Positions 1-9,000 of a stretch of DNA of 64,000 nt are shown piece by piece. The notes under the pieces were generated by a model. The model did not search any database, had not been told where the DNA came from, and saw only the letters and a program-made list of their open reading frames with translations. The stretch's first letter is position 1, and each line of letters begins with the position of its first letter. Location of the stretch: positions 534,001 to 598,000 of the forward strand of contig JADJJI010000005.1 in the NCBI GenBank assembly GCA_016706565.1. Reading direction: 5' to 3'. Both the position numbers and the translations under genes were made by a program. The stretch comes from Piscinibacter sp. GTDB taxonomy: Bacteria > Pseudomonadota > Gammaproteobacteria > Burkholderiales > Burkholderiaceae_C.

Positions 1-107
1 CGGTGCTCGACCGCAGCCAGCGCGCCCAGCAGGACAAGGCCGGCTTCCTGGCCCAGCAGGTGCGTTCCGAGACCGGCATCGGTGCCTCGGGCGCCAGCGG
101 CCATTGA
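1..107 (+). CDS. C-terminal tail of an unidentified protein (5' end outside window)
   Basis: An open frame in phase with position 3 runs from the window edge to a TGA at 105-107 and encodes 34 residues ending in ETGIGASGASGH. It has the codon use of its neighbours (G/C in third positions) and is followed directly by a strong hairpin, so it looks like a genuine gene end. The short hydrophilic tail resembles my recollection of the end of some sodium:solute symporters in this order, which would suit the signalling genes downstream, but this is too short to assign a function. Confidence 0.45.
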   Translation, partial: VLDRSQRAQQDKAGFLAQQVRSETGIGASGASGH

Positions 108-136
108 TCGGCTAGACAGGCATCAAGCCCCCTGAG

Positions 137-167
137 CGGGACTGCAGGCACACTGCCTGCAGTCCCG
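137..167 (+). terminator. Hairpin after the first gene, probable terminator
   Basis: Perfect inverted repeat with 14-base arms (137-150 and 154-167) around a 3-base loop CAC. It lies 30 bases after the TGA of the upstream gene and 33 bases before the next start codon. Only a short T run (TTCT) follows, so it is either a weak intrinsic terminator or an mRNA 3'-end stabilising stem. Confidence 0.6.
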
Positions 168-200
168 TTCTCACATCCGCCTCCCGATCGCCCCCCGCCC

Positions 201-1491
201 ATGCCGACAAGCCGCGGTCCCGAATCGCAACGCGAGATGCTCTCGCTGGTCACCGCGCGCGTGCGCGACGCCTACGTGCGCAAGCCCTTCTATGTCGATG
301 GCACGCTCGACCTGGTGTCGGTGTGCCGGCTGCTATCGCAGCAGGGGCTGACCGTCGCCCTGGTGAAGGACGCCACGGCGGGCGGCGAGCGCCTGGGCAT
401 CTTCACCACCACCGACCTGCGCGACGCGCTGCTGCGCGACGTGCCGCCGGCCGCGCTGGCGGTGCGCGAGGTGTCGCGCTTCGGCCTGATCGAGATCGAC
501 GCCGACGCCGAGCTGTTCGAGGCGCTGTGGCTGATGGTGCGCCACCGCGTGCACCGGCTGCTGGTGCGCGACGGCGATCAGGTGCTGGGCGTGCTCGGCC
601 AGCTCGACCTGGTGAGCTTCGTCGCCAACCACTCGCACATCGTCGCCGTGCAGATCGACGAAGCCGAATCGGTGGCCGACCTGAAGGCCGCGGCGCAGCG
701 CATCGACGCGATGGTCGGCCTGCTGCACGACGGCGGCATCAAGATCGAGCGCATCGCGCGGCTGGTCGGCGAGCTGAACCACCGCCTCTTCGCGCGCCTG
801 TGGGGGCTGCTGGCGCCGCCGGAGCTGGTGGCCAACAGCTGCCTGCTGGTGATGGGCAGCGAAGGCCGCGGCGAGCAGATCCTCAAGACCGACCAGGACA
901 ACGCGCTGCTGCTGCGCGACGGCTACGAGCACCCGCGCCTGGCCGAGATCGCCGCGAACTTCAACGCTGCGCTGGCCGAGTTCGGCTACCCGCCGTGCCC
1001 GGGCAGCATCATGCTGACCAACCCGCTGTGGCGCGCCTCGCTGGCGAGCTTCCGCGAGACGCTTCGCGAGTGGATCTACGGGCATTCGGCCGACGGCCCG
1101 ATGCACCTGGCGATCTTCTACGACGCCGCCGCCGTGGCCGGCGACGCCTCGCTGCTGCGCGAGGTGCGCGAGCATCTCGAGCGCATCCTCGCCGGCGGCG
1201 ACGCCTTCCTGGCCCGCTTCGCGGCGGCGGCCGACCAGTTCGACGAGCCTCAGCGCTGGTGGCAGCGGCTGACCGCGCGCAACGACGAACAGCCGCTGGA
1301 CCTGAAGAAGCTCGGCACCTTCCCGATCGTGCACGGCGTGCGTGCGCTCAGCCTGCAGCGAGGTGCCGAGCAACCTGGTGATCGCGTCCGAGCTCAGCAC
1401 GATGGACCGCGATCAGCTCAAGGACGCGCTGGCGATCAACAAGCGCTTTCGCGCGCTGCTGCGGCAGCGCTTCCGGCTCGATGCGCTGTGA
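201..1491 (+). CDS. CBS-pair / DUF294 putative nucleotidyltransferase, C-terminus frameshifted and shortened
   Basis: Residues about 20-150 form a pair of CBS domains. A DUF294 nucleotidyltransferase-like domain follows, with the motif GSEGRGEQ and then TDQDNALL about 10 residues later (around 840-915). Proteins of this type usually sit beside sodium:solute symporter or kinase genes and are thought to bind nucleotides; no reaction is established for this one. The frame from 201 stays open to 1502 but turns into Arg-rich low-quality sequence after position 1360. From there a different frame gives the expected family ending (SNLVIASELSTMDRDQL ... RFRLDAL, stop 1489-1491). Recollection of family length suggests some 50-60 residues are also missing at the junction. 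Either a small deletion or an assembly error explains this. Confidence 0.7.
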
Positions 1492-1515
1492 CGGCACCGT
1501 GAAGGGAGCACGACG

Positions 1516-1716
1516 ATGTCCGAACGCCTGCGCAATCAACGACTTCTCGCCCTCTTCGCCGCCGGCTGGGGGCTGCTGAACTTCCCGCTGCTCACGCTGT
1601 GGGATCGCGCCGGCACGCTCGCCGGCATCCCGCTGCTGCCGCTGGCCCTGTTCGGCGGCTGGGCGCTGCTGATCGGCCTGGCGGCATGGGTCGCCGAAGC
1701 GCCGGGCGACGAGTAG
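1516..1716 (+). CDS. Small two-helix membrane protein
   Basis: A 66-residue protein with two hydrophobic stretches (about residues 10-28 and 36-58), a charged N-terminus and an acidic tail. Its start at 1516 is preceded by an AGGGAG Shine-Dalgarno sequence. It lies 24 bases after the DUF294 stop and 12 bases before the start of the symporter-kinase. Small two-helix proteins of this layout (DUF3311/DUF485-like partners) often accompany sodium:solute symporters, so a role as a symporter accessory subunit is an inference from context only. Confidence 0.65.
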   Translation: MSERLRNQRLLALFAAGWGLLNFPLLTLWDRAGTLAGIPLLPLALFGGWALLIGLAAWVAEAPGDE

Positions 1717-1728
1717 CCGATCTTCGCC

Positions 1729-4380
1729 ATGCTGTCCGCGCCGCTGGTCCTCGCCGCCTCGTTCGCCTACCTGCTGATGCTGTTCGGCGTGGCGCCTGGG
1801 CCGACCGGCGCGCGCGCGCGGGCCGCTCGGTGATCGGCAATGCCTGGGTCTACGCGCTGTCGATGGGCGTGTACTGCACGGCCTGGACCTACTTCGGCAG
1901 CATCGGGCGCGCCGCGGGCGGCGGCCTGTGGTTCCTGCCGATCTACCTCGGCCCGACGCTGGCCATGGTGCTGGCCTGGCTGGTGCTGCGCAAGATGATC
2001 CGCATCGCGCGCAGCTACCGCATCACCTCGATCGCCGACTTCATCGCCAGCCGCTATGGCAAGAGCCGCACCCTGGCCGCGCTGGTCACGCTGATCGCGC
2101 TGGTCGGCATCCTGCCCTACGTGGCGCTGCAGCTGAAGGCGATCGCCAGCGGCCTGACGGTGCTCACCGGCACGCACGGCGGCAGCGGGCCCTGGTGGAG
2201 CGACAGCACGCTGTACATCGCGCTCGCGCTGGCCGGCTTCACCGTGGCCTTCGGCACGCGCCACCTCGACACCAGCGAGCGCCACGAAGGCATGGTGGCG
2301 GCGATCGCCTTCGAGTCGGTGGTCAAGCTGCTCGCCTTCCTGGCGGTCGGCATCTTCGTCACCTGGGGCCTGTTCGACGGCCCCGGCGACATCTTCGCGC
2401 GCCGCGGCGCAGCCCGCGCTGAGCGGCCTGTCCGGGCTGGGCGGCGAGTCGAAGTTCGCCGGCGGTCAGTGGTTCGCGCTCACGCTGCTGGCCATGCTCT
2501 CGGTGATCTTCCTGCCGCGCCAGTTCCAGGTGATGGTGGTCGAGAACGTCGACGAGCGCCACGTGCAGCGCGCGGCCTGGGCCTTCCCGGCCTACCTGCT
2601 GGCGATCAACCTGTTCGTGCTGCCGATCGCGCTGGGCGGGCTGCTGCACTTCGGCGTGGGCGGCGCCGACCCCGAGACCTTCGTGCTCTCGCTGCCGCTG
2701 GCCAACGGCCAGTCGCTGCTGGCGCTGGTGGCCTTCATCGGCGGGCTGTCGGCGGCCACCGGCATGGTGATCGTCGAGGCCATCGCGGTGTCGACCATGG
2801 TCTGCAACGACCTGGTGATGCCGCTGCTGCTGCGCCTGCGGCACCGCGCCTCGAGCGACCTCAGCGGCGTGCCGCTGGCGGTGCGGCGCGTGGTCATCGT
2901 CGCGCTGCTGCTGCTGGGCTACCTGTACTTCCGCGTCGCCGGCGAGGCCTACGCGCTGGTCAGCATCGGGCTGATCAGCTTCGCCGCGGTGGCGCAGTTC
3001 GCGCCCGCGCTGCTGGGCGGCATGTACTGGAAGGGCGGGACCCGCGCCGGCGCGCTGGCCGGGCTGCTGGCCGGCTTCGCGCTGTGGAGCTGGACGCTGC
3101 TGCTGCCCTCGATCGCCAAGTCGGGCTGGCTGGCCACCGGCTTCCTGACCGACGGGCCGTTCGGCATCGCGCTGCTGCGGCCCGAGCAGCTGCTCGGCCT
3201 CACCGGGCTGGACAGCCTCACCCATGCGCTGTTCTGGAGCCTGCTGGCCAATGCCGGCCTGTACGTGGCGGTGTCGCTGGCCCGGGCACCGTCGGCGCGC
3301 GAGGCGACGCAGGCCTTGCTGTTCGTCGACGTGTTCCAGCGCTCGGCCGGCGCGCCGGTGTTCTGGCGCGGCCGCGCCCGGCTGGCCGAACTGCAGCAGC
3401 TGGCCACGCGCTTCCTCGGCGCCGAGCCGGCGCAGCGCCTGTTCGCCGACTACGCGCGGCGTGCCGGGCTGGCCGGCGTCGAGCGCATCGCCCCCGACGC
3501 GCAGCTCGTGCAGCATGTCGAGACGCAGCTGGCCGGCGCGATCGGCAGCGCCTCGGCCCGCGCGGTGATGGCCTCGGTGGTCGAGGAGGAGCCTCTGGCG
3601 CCGGAAGACATCCTGCGCATGCTCGACGAAGCCTCGCAGGTGCGTGCGCTGAATCGCCAGCTGGAGAGCCTGGACCGCCTGAAGGACGACTTCATGTCGT
3701 CGGTGACGCACGAGCTGCGCACGCCGCTGACCTCGATCCGCGCCTTCGCCGAGCTGATGCGCGACGACCCGGAGATGGCCACCGAACAGCGCCAGCAGTT
3801 CCTCGGCCTGGTGGTCGGCGAGGCCGAGCGCCTTAGCCGCCTGGTCAACCAGGTGCTGGACATGGCGAAGATCGAGTCCGGCCACGCCGAATGGCGCAAC
3901 GATCAGATCGACCTGCGCGAACTGATCGCCCATGCGGTGCAGACCACGGCCGAGGTGTTCCGCGAGCGCGGTGCCGTGGTGAGCGTGCAGCAGCCCGAGT
4001 CGGTGCCGACGCTGCACGCCGACCGCGACCGGCTGCTGCAGGTGCTGCTCAACCTGCTGAGCAACGCGGCCAAGTTCGTGCCGGCGGGCAGCGGCCGGGT
4101 CGAGGTGAGGCTGACAGTGGATGCGCGCGCCGCGCAGGTCGAGGTGGCCGACAACGGCCCGGGCGTGCCTGTTGATCAGCAGCAACTCGTGTTCGAGAAA
4201 TTCCGCCAAGGTGGCGATGCGGCGAATCGACCGCAGGGCACCGGGCTGGGCTTGCCGATCAGCCGCCAGATCGTCGAGCATTTCGGCGGGCGGATGTGGC
4301 TTCGGTCCGAGCCGGGGCGCGGCGCCTGCTTCGCCTTCGAGCTGCCGTGGACAAGACAACAAGAGGAGACAGGCGCATGA
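1729..4380 (+). CDS. Sodium:solute symporter-sensor histidine kinase fusion (CbrA/CrbS-like), two frameshifts
   Basis: The N-terminal part is an SSS-family transporter with about 12-13 membrane segments (for example the stretches around 1840-1990 and 2490-2640). It is followed by a linker, a HisKA domain with HELRTPLTSI (phosphoacceptor His near 3709) and an HATPase domain (LLSNAAKFVP, ADNGPGVP, GTGLGLPISRQ). CbrA and CrbS, known kinases of this layout, sense nutrients and act on catabolic genes. The start at 1729 gives the proper N-terminus (MLSAPLVLAASFAYLLMLFG). The frame shifts near 1793 (one G apparently missing from a GG pair) and returns near 2402 (one extra C); the second cancels the first, and both sides read as good protein. 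Its stop overlaps the next start by 4 bases (ATGA). Confidence 0.8.
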
Positions 4381-4748
4381 ACAAGCGCGTGCTGATTGCC
4401 GATGACGAGCCGAACATCGTCATCTCGCTGGAGTTCCTGATGAAACGCGAAGGCCACGCGGTGAGCGTCGCGCGCGACGGCCCGAGTGCGCTCGAGGCGA
4501 TCCGCGGCACCCGGCCCGACCTGGTGCTGCTGGACGTGATGATGCCGGGCATGAGCGGATTCGAGGTCTGCCAGGCCGTGCGTGCCGACGAGGCGCTGGC
4601 CGGCGTGAAGATCCTCATGCTCAGCGCCAAGGGCCGCGACACCGACATCGCCAAGGGCAGCGCCATGGGTGCCGACGCCTACATGACCAAGCCCTTCTCG
4701 ACCAAGGAGCTGGCCGAGAAGGTGCGCGAACTGCTGTCTGCCGAATGA
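4377..4748 (+). CDS. Stand-alone CheY-like response regulator
   Basis: A 123-residue single receiver domain with no DNA-binding output. The acidic pocket is seen as ADDEP near the N-terminus, the phosphoacceptor Asp lies in LVLLDVMMPG, the conserved Ser/Thr position is filled by the Ser of MLSAKG, and the Lys is in TKPFS. It overlaps the kinase upstream and the exonuclease-fusion gene downstream by 4 bases each, so it is almost certainly the cognate phosphoacceptor of the symporter-kinase. Lacking an output domain, it must signal through a partner; the co-transcribed PAS/exonuclease protein is the obvious candidate, which is inference. Confidence 0.88.
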   Translation: MNKRVLIADDEPNIVISLEFLMKREGHAVSVARDGPSALEAIRGTRPDLVLLDVMMPGMSGFEVCQAVRADEALAGVKILMLSAKGRDTDIAKGSAMGADAYMTKPFSTKELAEKVRELLSAE

Positions 4749-6910
4749 AGTTCGACAAGCGCGAAGTCACCGCGACGCTGGCGCCCGGCGCCGTGCTCGC
4801 GCTGTGGGCACTGGGCGGCTGGGGCCTGTTCACGGCCACGCTGGAGCCGCCCGAGCGCACTGCGCTGGGCGCGATGCTGGAGCCGCGCGCCGCGCTGCTG
4901 CTGCTGGGCTGGCTGGTGCTGTCGGGCGGGCTCGGCTGGCTGGCGCGCGCCGCCTACCTGCGCTGGGTGGCCGCTTCGGCGCGGCTGGCGGAGGAAGCGC
5001 GCGTGCTGCTCGCTGCCGACGTGCAGCGCGAGATCGAACCCGCAGGCAGCGCCGAGACGAAGGCGCTGGCCGAGGTGATCAACCAGCTCGCGCGCCAGCG
5101 CGACGGGCTGCGTGCCGACGTGGCCGAGCAGGTGCGCGAGGCCAGCCGCAGCGTCGAGCAGGAGCGCAATCGCCTCGCGGCGCTGATGGCCGAGCTGACG
5201 CAGAGCGTCGTCGTGTGCAACCTCGACGGCCGCATCCTGCTCTACAACAGCCGCGCGCGCACGCAGTTCCGCGCGCTCTCGAGCGCGCCCGCGGTCGGTG
5301 GCGGTGCCGAGCTGATCGGCCTGGGCCGCTCGATCTACACCGTGTTCGACCGCGCACTCATCGCCCATGCGCTGGAGAGCGTGCAGCAGCGCCTGCAGCG
5401 CGGTGCGGCGCACCCGTCGGCGCAGTTCGTCACCGGCACGCGCGCCGGGCAGCTGCTGCGCGTGCAGATGGCGCCGGTGCGCGCGATCGACGCCGCGAAC
5501 GACGAAGCCGCGCTGAACGGCTTCGTGCTGATGCTGGAGAACATCACCCGCGACTTCGCCGACGAGTCCGAGCGCGACAAGCTCCTGCACGGCCTGACCG
5601 AAGGCAGCCGCGCCTCGCTGGGCAACCTGCAGGCGGCGGTGGAGATGCTCGACTACGACGACGTCGACGCGGTCACGCGCGAGCGTTTCCACGGCGTCAT
5701 CCGCGACGAGGTCGGGGCGATGAGCCAGCGCATCCAGCAGCTCGCCAGCCACACCGCGCAGACCATGAAGACACGCTGGCCGCTCGAGGAGATGCTGGGC
5801 GCCGACCTGATCGCCGCGGCCGCGCGGCGCATCGAGGCGCAGTGCGGCTGCCGCGTGGCCACCGACGGAATCGACGCTGCGCTGTGGCTGAAGGTCGACA
5901 GTTTCTCCGTGCTGCAGGCGCTGGTCTACCTGGCCGGGCGGCTGGTCGACGAGTACGAGATCAAGCTGGTGCAGCTGCGCCTGGCCGAGGCCTCCGGCCG
6001 CGCGCGGCTCGACCTGGCCTGGATCGGCCAGGCGATGAGCACCGAGACGGTGATGGGCTGGGAGACCGACACCATGCGCATCGGCGCCGAGAGCCTGGCG
6101 CTGACGGTGCGCGACGTCGTCGAGCGCCACGACGGCGCGTTCTGGTTCGAGCGCGAGCGGGTGCGCCACGAATCCTTCTTCCGCCTGCTGCTGCCGCTGG
6201 CGGCGAGCAGCGAGCAGCTCGATGCGGCGCAGTTCGTGCGCAGCGAGAGCCGGCCCGAGGTCTACGACTTCGACCTGTTCCGCGCCAGCGAGCAGTCGCG
6301 CGAGCTGGCCGACCACCCGCTGGCCGAGCTGAGCTACACCGTGTTCGACACCGAGACCACCGGCCTGGCGCCCTCCGAGGGCGACGAGATCATCCAGATC
6401 GGCGCCACGCGCATCGTCGCCGGCAAGCTGCGCCGCGAGGACTGCTTCGAGCAGCTCGTCGACCCGCGGCGCGACATCCCCGAAGCGTCGATCCCGATCC
6501 ACGGCATCACGCCCGACATGGTGGCCGGCGCGCCGGCCATCGACACCGTGCTGCCGGCCTTCCACGCCTTCGCGCAGGACACCGTGCTGGTGGCCCACAA
6601 CGCCGCCTTCGACATGCGCTTCCTCGAGCTCAAGCAGGCCGCCACCGGCGTGGTGTTCGACCAGCCGGTGCTCGACACGCTGCTGCTCTCGGCCGTCGTT
6701 CACCCGCAGCAGGAGTCGCACCGCCTGGAGGCGATCGCCGAGCGCCTGGGCGTGCCCATCCTGGGCCGGCACACCGCGGTGGGCGATGCGATGGTCACTG
6801 CCGAGATCTTCCTCAAGTTGATCCCGCTGCTCGCCGAGCGCGGCATCCACACGCTCGGCCAGGCGCGCGAGGCCGCGCAGAAGACGTACTTCGCCCGCGT
6901 GAGCTACTGA
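4745..6910 (+). CDS. Membrane-anchored PAS / degenerate histidine-kinase protein fused to a DnaQ-like 3'-5' exonuclease
   Basis: A 721-residue protein. Two N-terminal membrane helices (about residues 13-33 and 47-68) are followed by a coiled linker and a PAS-like domain (about 145-275). A DHp-like helix pair comes next, in which the usual His of the H-box is absent (LTEGSRASLGNLQAAVEML), then an ATPase-like region without clear G boxes. The C-terminal third (about 530-705) is a DEDDh exonuclease: VFDTETTG (Exo I), HNAAFDMRF (Exo II), and HTAVGDAMVTA with the Exo III His and Asp. This layout resembles the epsilon subunit of DNA polymerase III only in the exonuclease part. Overlap with the receiver gene (4 bases) puts it in the same operon. 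Its physiological substrate is unknown. Confidence 0.8.
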   Translation: MKFDKREVTATLAPGAVLALWALGGWGLFTATLEPPERTALGAMLEPRAALLLLGWLVLSGGLGWLARAAYLRWVAASARLAEEARVLLAADVQREIEPAGSAETKALAEVINQLARQRDGLRADVAEQVREASRSVEQERNRLAALMAELTQSVVVCNLDGRILLYNSRARTQFRALSSAPAVGGGAELIGLGRSIYTVFDRALIAHALESVQQRLQRGAAHPSAQFVTGTRAGQLLRVQMAPVRAIDAANDEAALNGFVLMLENITRDFADESERDKLLHGLTEGSRASLGNLQAAVEMLDYDDVDAVTRERFHGVIRDEVGAMSQRIQQLASHTAQTMKTRWPLEEMLGADLIAAAARRIEAQCGCRVATDGIDAALWLKVDSFSVLQALVYLAGRLVDEYEIKLVQLRLAEASGRARLDLAWIGQAMSTETVMGWETDTMRIGAESLALTVRDVVERHDGAFWFERERVRHESFFRLLLPLAASSEQLDAAQFVRSESRPEVYDFDLFRASEQSRELADHPLAELSYTVFDTETTGLAPSEGDEIIQIGATRIVAGKLRREDCFEQLVDPRRDIPEASIPIHGITPDMVAGAPAIDTVLPAFHAFAQDTVLVAHNAAFDMRFLELKQAATGVVFDQPVLDTLLLSAVVHPQQESHRLEAIAERLGVPILGRHTAVGDAMVTAEIFLKLIPLLAERGIHTLGQAREAAQKTYFARVSY

Positions 6911-7037
6911 GTTTCCCTGAGAAGCGTCCCGAATCTCATATGGAGGAATGCGGGCCTCGGGTAATGCCTGAGTTTGTCAGCCTGTGTTGGGCCAGCGTCA
7001 GAAGCCGGTCAGAGCCTGAGTCGACAGTGCGCTCCGT

Positions 7038-7056
7038 GCCGCCAAGGGGCGGCTTT
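7038..7056 (+). terminator. Hairpin in the leader of the MFS gene
   Basis: GCCGCC (7038-7043), a 4-base loop, GGCGGC (7048-7053) and then TTT form a compact GC stem 20 bases before the MFS start codon. A good Shine-Dalgarno (CAGGAG) sits between the stem and the ATG at 7077. It could be the terminator of the exonuclease operon or a leader attenuator of the transporter; the position does not distinguish these. Confidence 0.4.
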
Positions 7057-7076
7057 CGCATCTTCAGGAGCAATAC

Positions 7077-8753
7077 ATGGCAACCAGCACGATGGGCGGC
7101 AAGGCCGCCACGTCGACGCCGATGACCGCAGAGGAGAAGAAGGTCATCTTCGCGTCCTCGCTCGGCACCGTCTTCGAGTGGTACGACTTCTATCTGTACG
7201 GTTCGCTGGCGGCCATCATCGCCAAGCAGTTCTTCTCCGGCCTGGACGCCGGCTCGGCCTTCATCTTCGCGCTGCTGGCCTTCGCGGCAGGCTTCATCGT
7301 GCGACCGTTCGGGGCCATCTTCTTCGGCCGCCTGGGCGACATGATCGGCCGCAAGTACACCTTCCTGGTCACCATCCTGATCATGGGCCTGTCGACCTTC
7401 ATCGTCGGCATCCTGCCCAGCTACGCCAGCATCGGCGTGGCCGCGCCGGTCATCCTGATCGGCCTGCGCCTGCTGCAGGGCCTGGCCCTCGGTGGTGAAT
7501 ACGGCGGTGCCGCGACCTACGTCGCCGAGCACGCGCCGCACGGCAAGCGCGGCGCCTACACCTCGTGGATCCAGACCACCGCGACGCTGGGCCTGTTCCT
7601 GTCGCTGATGGTCATCCTGGGCACCCGCACGCTGATCGGCGAGCAGGCCTTCGCCGAATGGGGCTGGCGTGTTCCGTTCATCGTGTCGATCGCCCTGCTG
7701 GCCATCAGCGTGTGGATCCGCCTGTCGATGAACGAGTCGCCCGCCTTCAAGAAGATGAAGGAAGAGGGCAAGACCTCCAAGGCGCCGCTGACCGAGTCCT
7801 TCGGCCAGTGGAAGAACCTGAAGATCGTGATCCTGGCGCTGATCGGCCTGACCGCCGGCCAGGCCGTGGTCTGGTACACGGGCCAGTTCTACGCGCTGTT
7901 CTTCCTGACGCAGGCGCTGAAGGTCGACGGCGCGACGGCCAACATCATGATCGCCATCTCGCTGCTGATCGGCACGCCGTTCTTCATCGTGTTCGGCACG
8001 CTGTCCGACAAGATCGGCCGCAAGCCCATCATCATGGCTGGCTGCCTGCTCGCCGCGCTGACCTACTTCCCGCTGTTCAAGGCGCTGACCGAGGCGGCCA
8101 ACCCCGACCTCGCCGCCGCGCAGGCGAAGAACAAGGTCGTCGTCACCGCCGACCCGGCCGAATGCTCGTTCCAGTTCAACCCGACCGGTACCGCCAAGTT
8201 CACCAGCTCGTGCGACATCGCCAAGCAGGTGCTGGCCGCCAGTTCGGTGAGCTACGACAACGAAGTGGCCGCTGCCGGCACGCCCGCCACCATCAAGATC
8301 GGCGAGACGGTGATCGCCAGCTACACGTCCAGGGGCATCGCCGCGGACGAGGCCAAGAAGAAGGACGGCGAATTCAAGAAGAGCGTGGCCGACACGCTGA
8401 AGGCTGCCGGCTATCCGGCCAAGGCCGACCCGGCGAAGATGAACAAGCCGTTGATCATCGGCATCCTGGTCATCCTCGTGATCCTGGTGACCATGGTGTA
8501 CGGCCCGATCGCCGCGATGCTGGTGGAGATGTTCCCCACGCGCATCCGCTACACCTCGATGAGCCTGCCGTACCACATCGGCAACGGCTGGTTCGGCGGC
8601 CTGCTGCCCACCACCGCGTTCGCCATCGTGGCGCAGACCGGCAACATGTACAACGGCCTGTGGTACCCGATCATCATCGCCGGCGCGACCTTCGTCATCG
8701 GCATGCTGTTCGTGCGCGAGACCAAGGACGTCGACATCTACGCCCAGGACTGA
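7077..8753 (+). CDS. MFS transporter, metabolite:H+ symporter (MHS) family
   Basis: A 558-residue, 12-helix major facilitator of the sugar/MHS group. The N-terminal signature FEWYDFYLYG is typical of MHS carriers such as ProP and ShiA, and RLGDMIGRKYT matches the loop 2-3 motif of the superfamily, repeated in degenerate form as TLSDKIGRKP in the second half. Residues about 345-460 form an unusually long hydrophilic insertion with two cysteines, between helices of the C-terminal half. MHS carriers take up organic acids or osmolytes with protons; the substrate here is not readable. It lies just downstream of the symporter-kinase operon, so it may be a target of that system. Confidence 0.82.
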   Translation: MATSTMGGKAATSTPMTAEEKKVIFASSLGTVFEWYDFYLYGSLAAIIAKQFFSGLDAGSAFIFALLAFAAGFIVRPFGAIFFGRLGDMIGRKYTFLVTILIMGLSTFIVGILPSYASIGVAAPVILIGLRLLQGLALGGEYGGAATYVAEHAPHGKRGAYTSWIQTTATLGLFLSLMVILGTRTLIGEQAFAEWGWRVPFIVSIALLAISVWIRLSMNESPAFKKMKEEGKTSKAPLTESFGQWKNLKIVILALIGLTAGQAVVWYTGQFYALFFLTQALKVDGATANIMIAISLLIGTPFFIVFGTLSDKIGRKPIIMAGCLLAALTYFPLFKALTEAANPDLAAAQAKNKVVVTADPAECSFQFNPTGTAKFTSSCDIAKQVLAASSVSYDNEVAAAGTPATIKIGETVIASYTSRGIAADEAKKKDGEFKKSVADTLKAAGYPAKADPAKMNKPLIIGILVILVILVTMVYGPIAAMLVEMFPTRIRYTSMSLPYHIGNGWFGGLLPTTAFAIVAQTGNMYNGLWYPIIIAGATFVIGMLFVRETKDVDIYAQD

Positions 8754-8771
8754 GCGCAGGAGACCCGGACC

Positions 8772-8933
8772 ATGTGGAAGATCCTTCTGGGCTTCGCGGT
8801 GTTCTCCGCCCTCGCCATCTTCGTGCTGATGAAGGGCGGTGACATCGACATGGGCGGCGAGAAGCACGGTGCCGAGGCGACCACCGCCCCGGCCGCTGTG
8901 CCGGCCACCACTGCGGCCTCCGCGCCCAAGTAG
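8772..8933 (+). CDS. Small single-helix membrane protein
   Basis: A 53-residue reading frame starts at ATG 8772, 18 bases after the MFS stop, with AGGAG at 8758-8762 as a ribosome site. The N-terminus (WKILLGFAVFSALAIFVLM) is one membrane helix. The C-terminal half is Ala/Thr/Pro-rich, suggesting an exported or exposed tail. A clear terminator follows, so it is probably translated with the transporter as a two-gene unit. I do not recognise a family. Confidence 0.6.
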   Translation: MWKILLGFAVFSALAIFVLMKGGDIDMGGEKHGAEATTAPAAVPATTAASAPK

Positions 8934-8958
8934 GCAGCCCCGGGCGTCCGCCCGAATC

Positions 8959-8993
8959 GGCCGGCCGGTCTCGCGACCGCGCCGGCCCTTTTC
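8959..8993 (+). terminator. Rho-independent terminator after the MFS/small-protein unit
   Basis: A GC-rich stem (GGCCGGCCGGTC paired with GACCGCGCCGGCC with one bulge, loop TCGC) is followed by CTTTTC. It lies 26 bases after the TAG of the 53-residue gene. Confidence 0.75.
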
Positions 8994-9000
8994 ATGGGCA

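Noticed and set aside
2359-8867. Long minus-strand frames opposite the symporter-kinase, exonuclease-fusion and MFS genes
   Set aside because: Low-complexity His/Gln/Arg/Ala translations, no ribosome sites, and they cover genes with recognisable domains.
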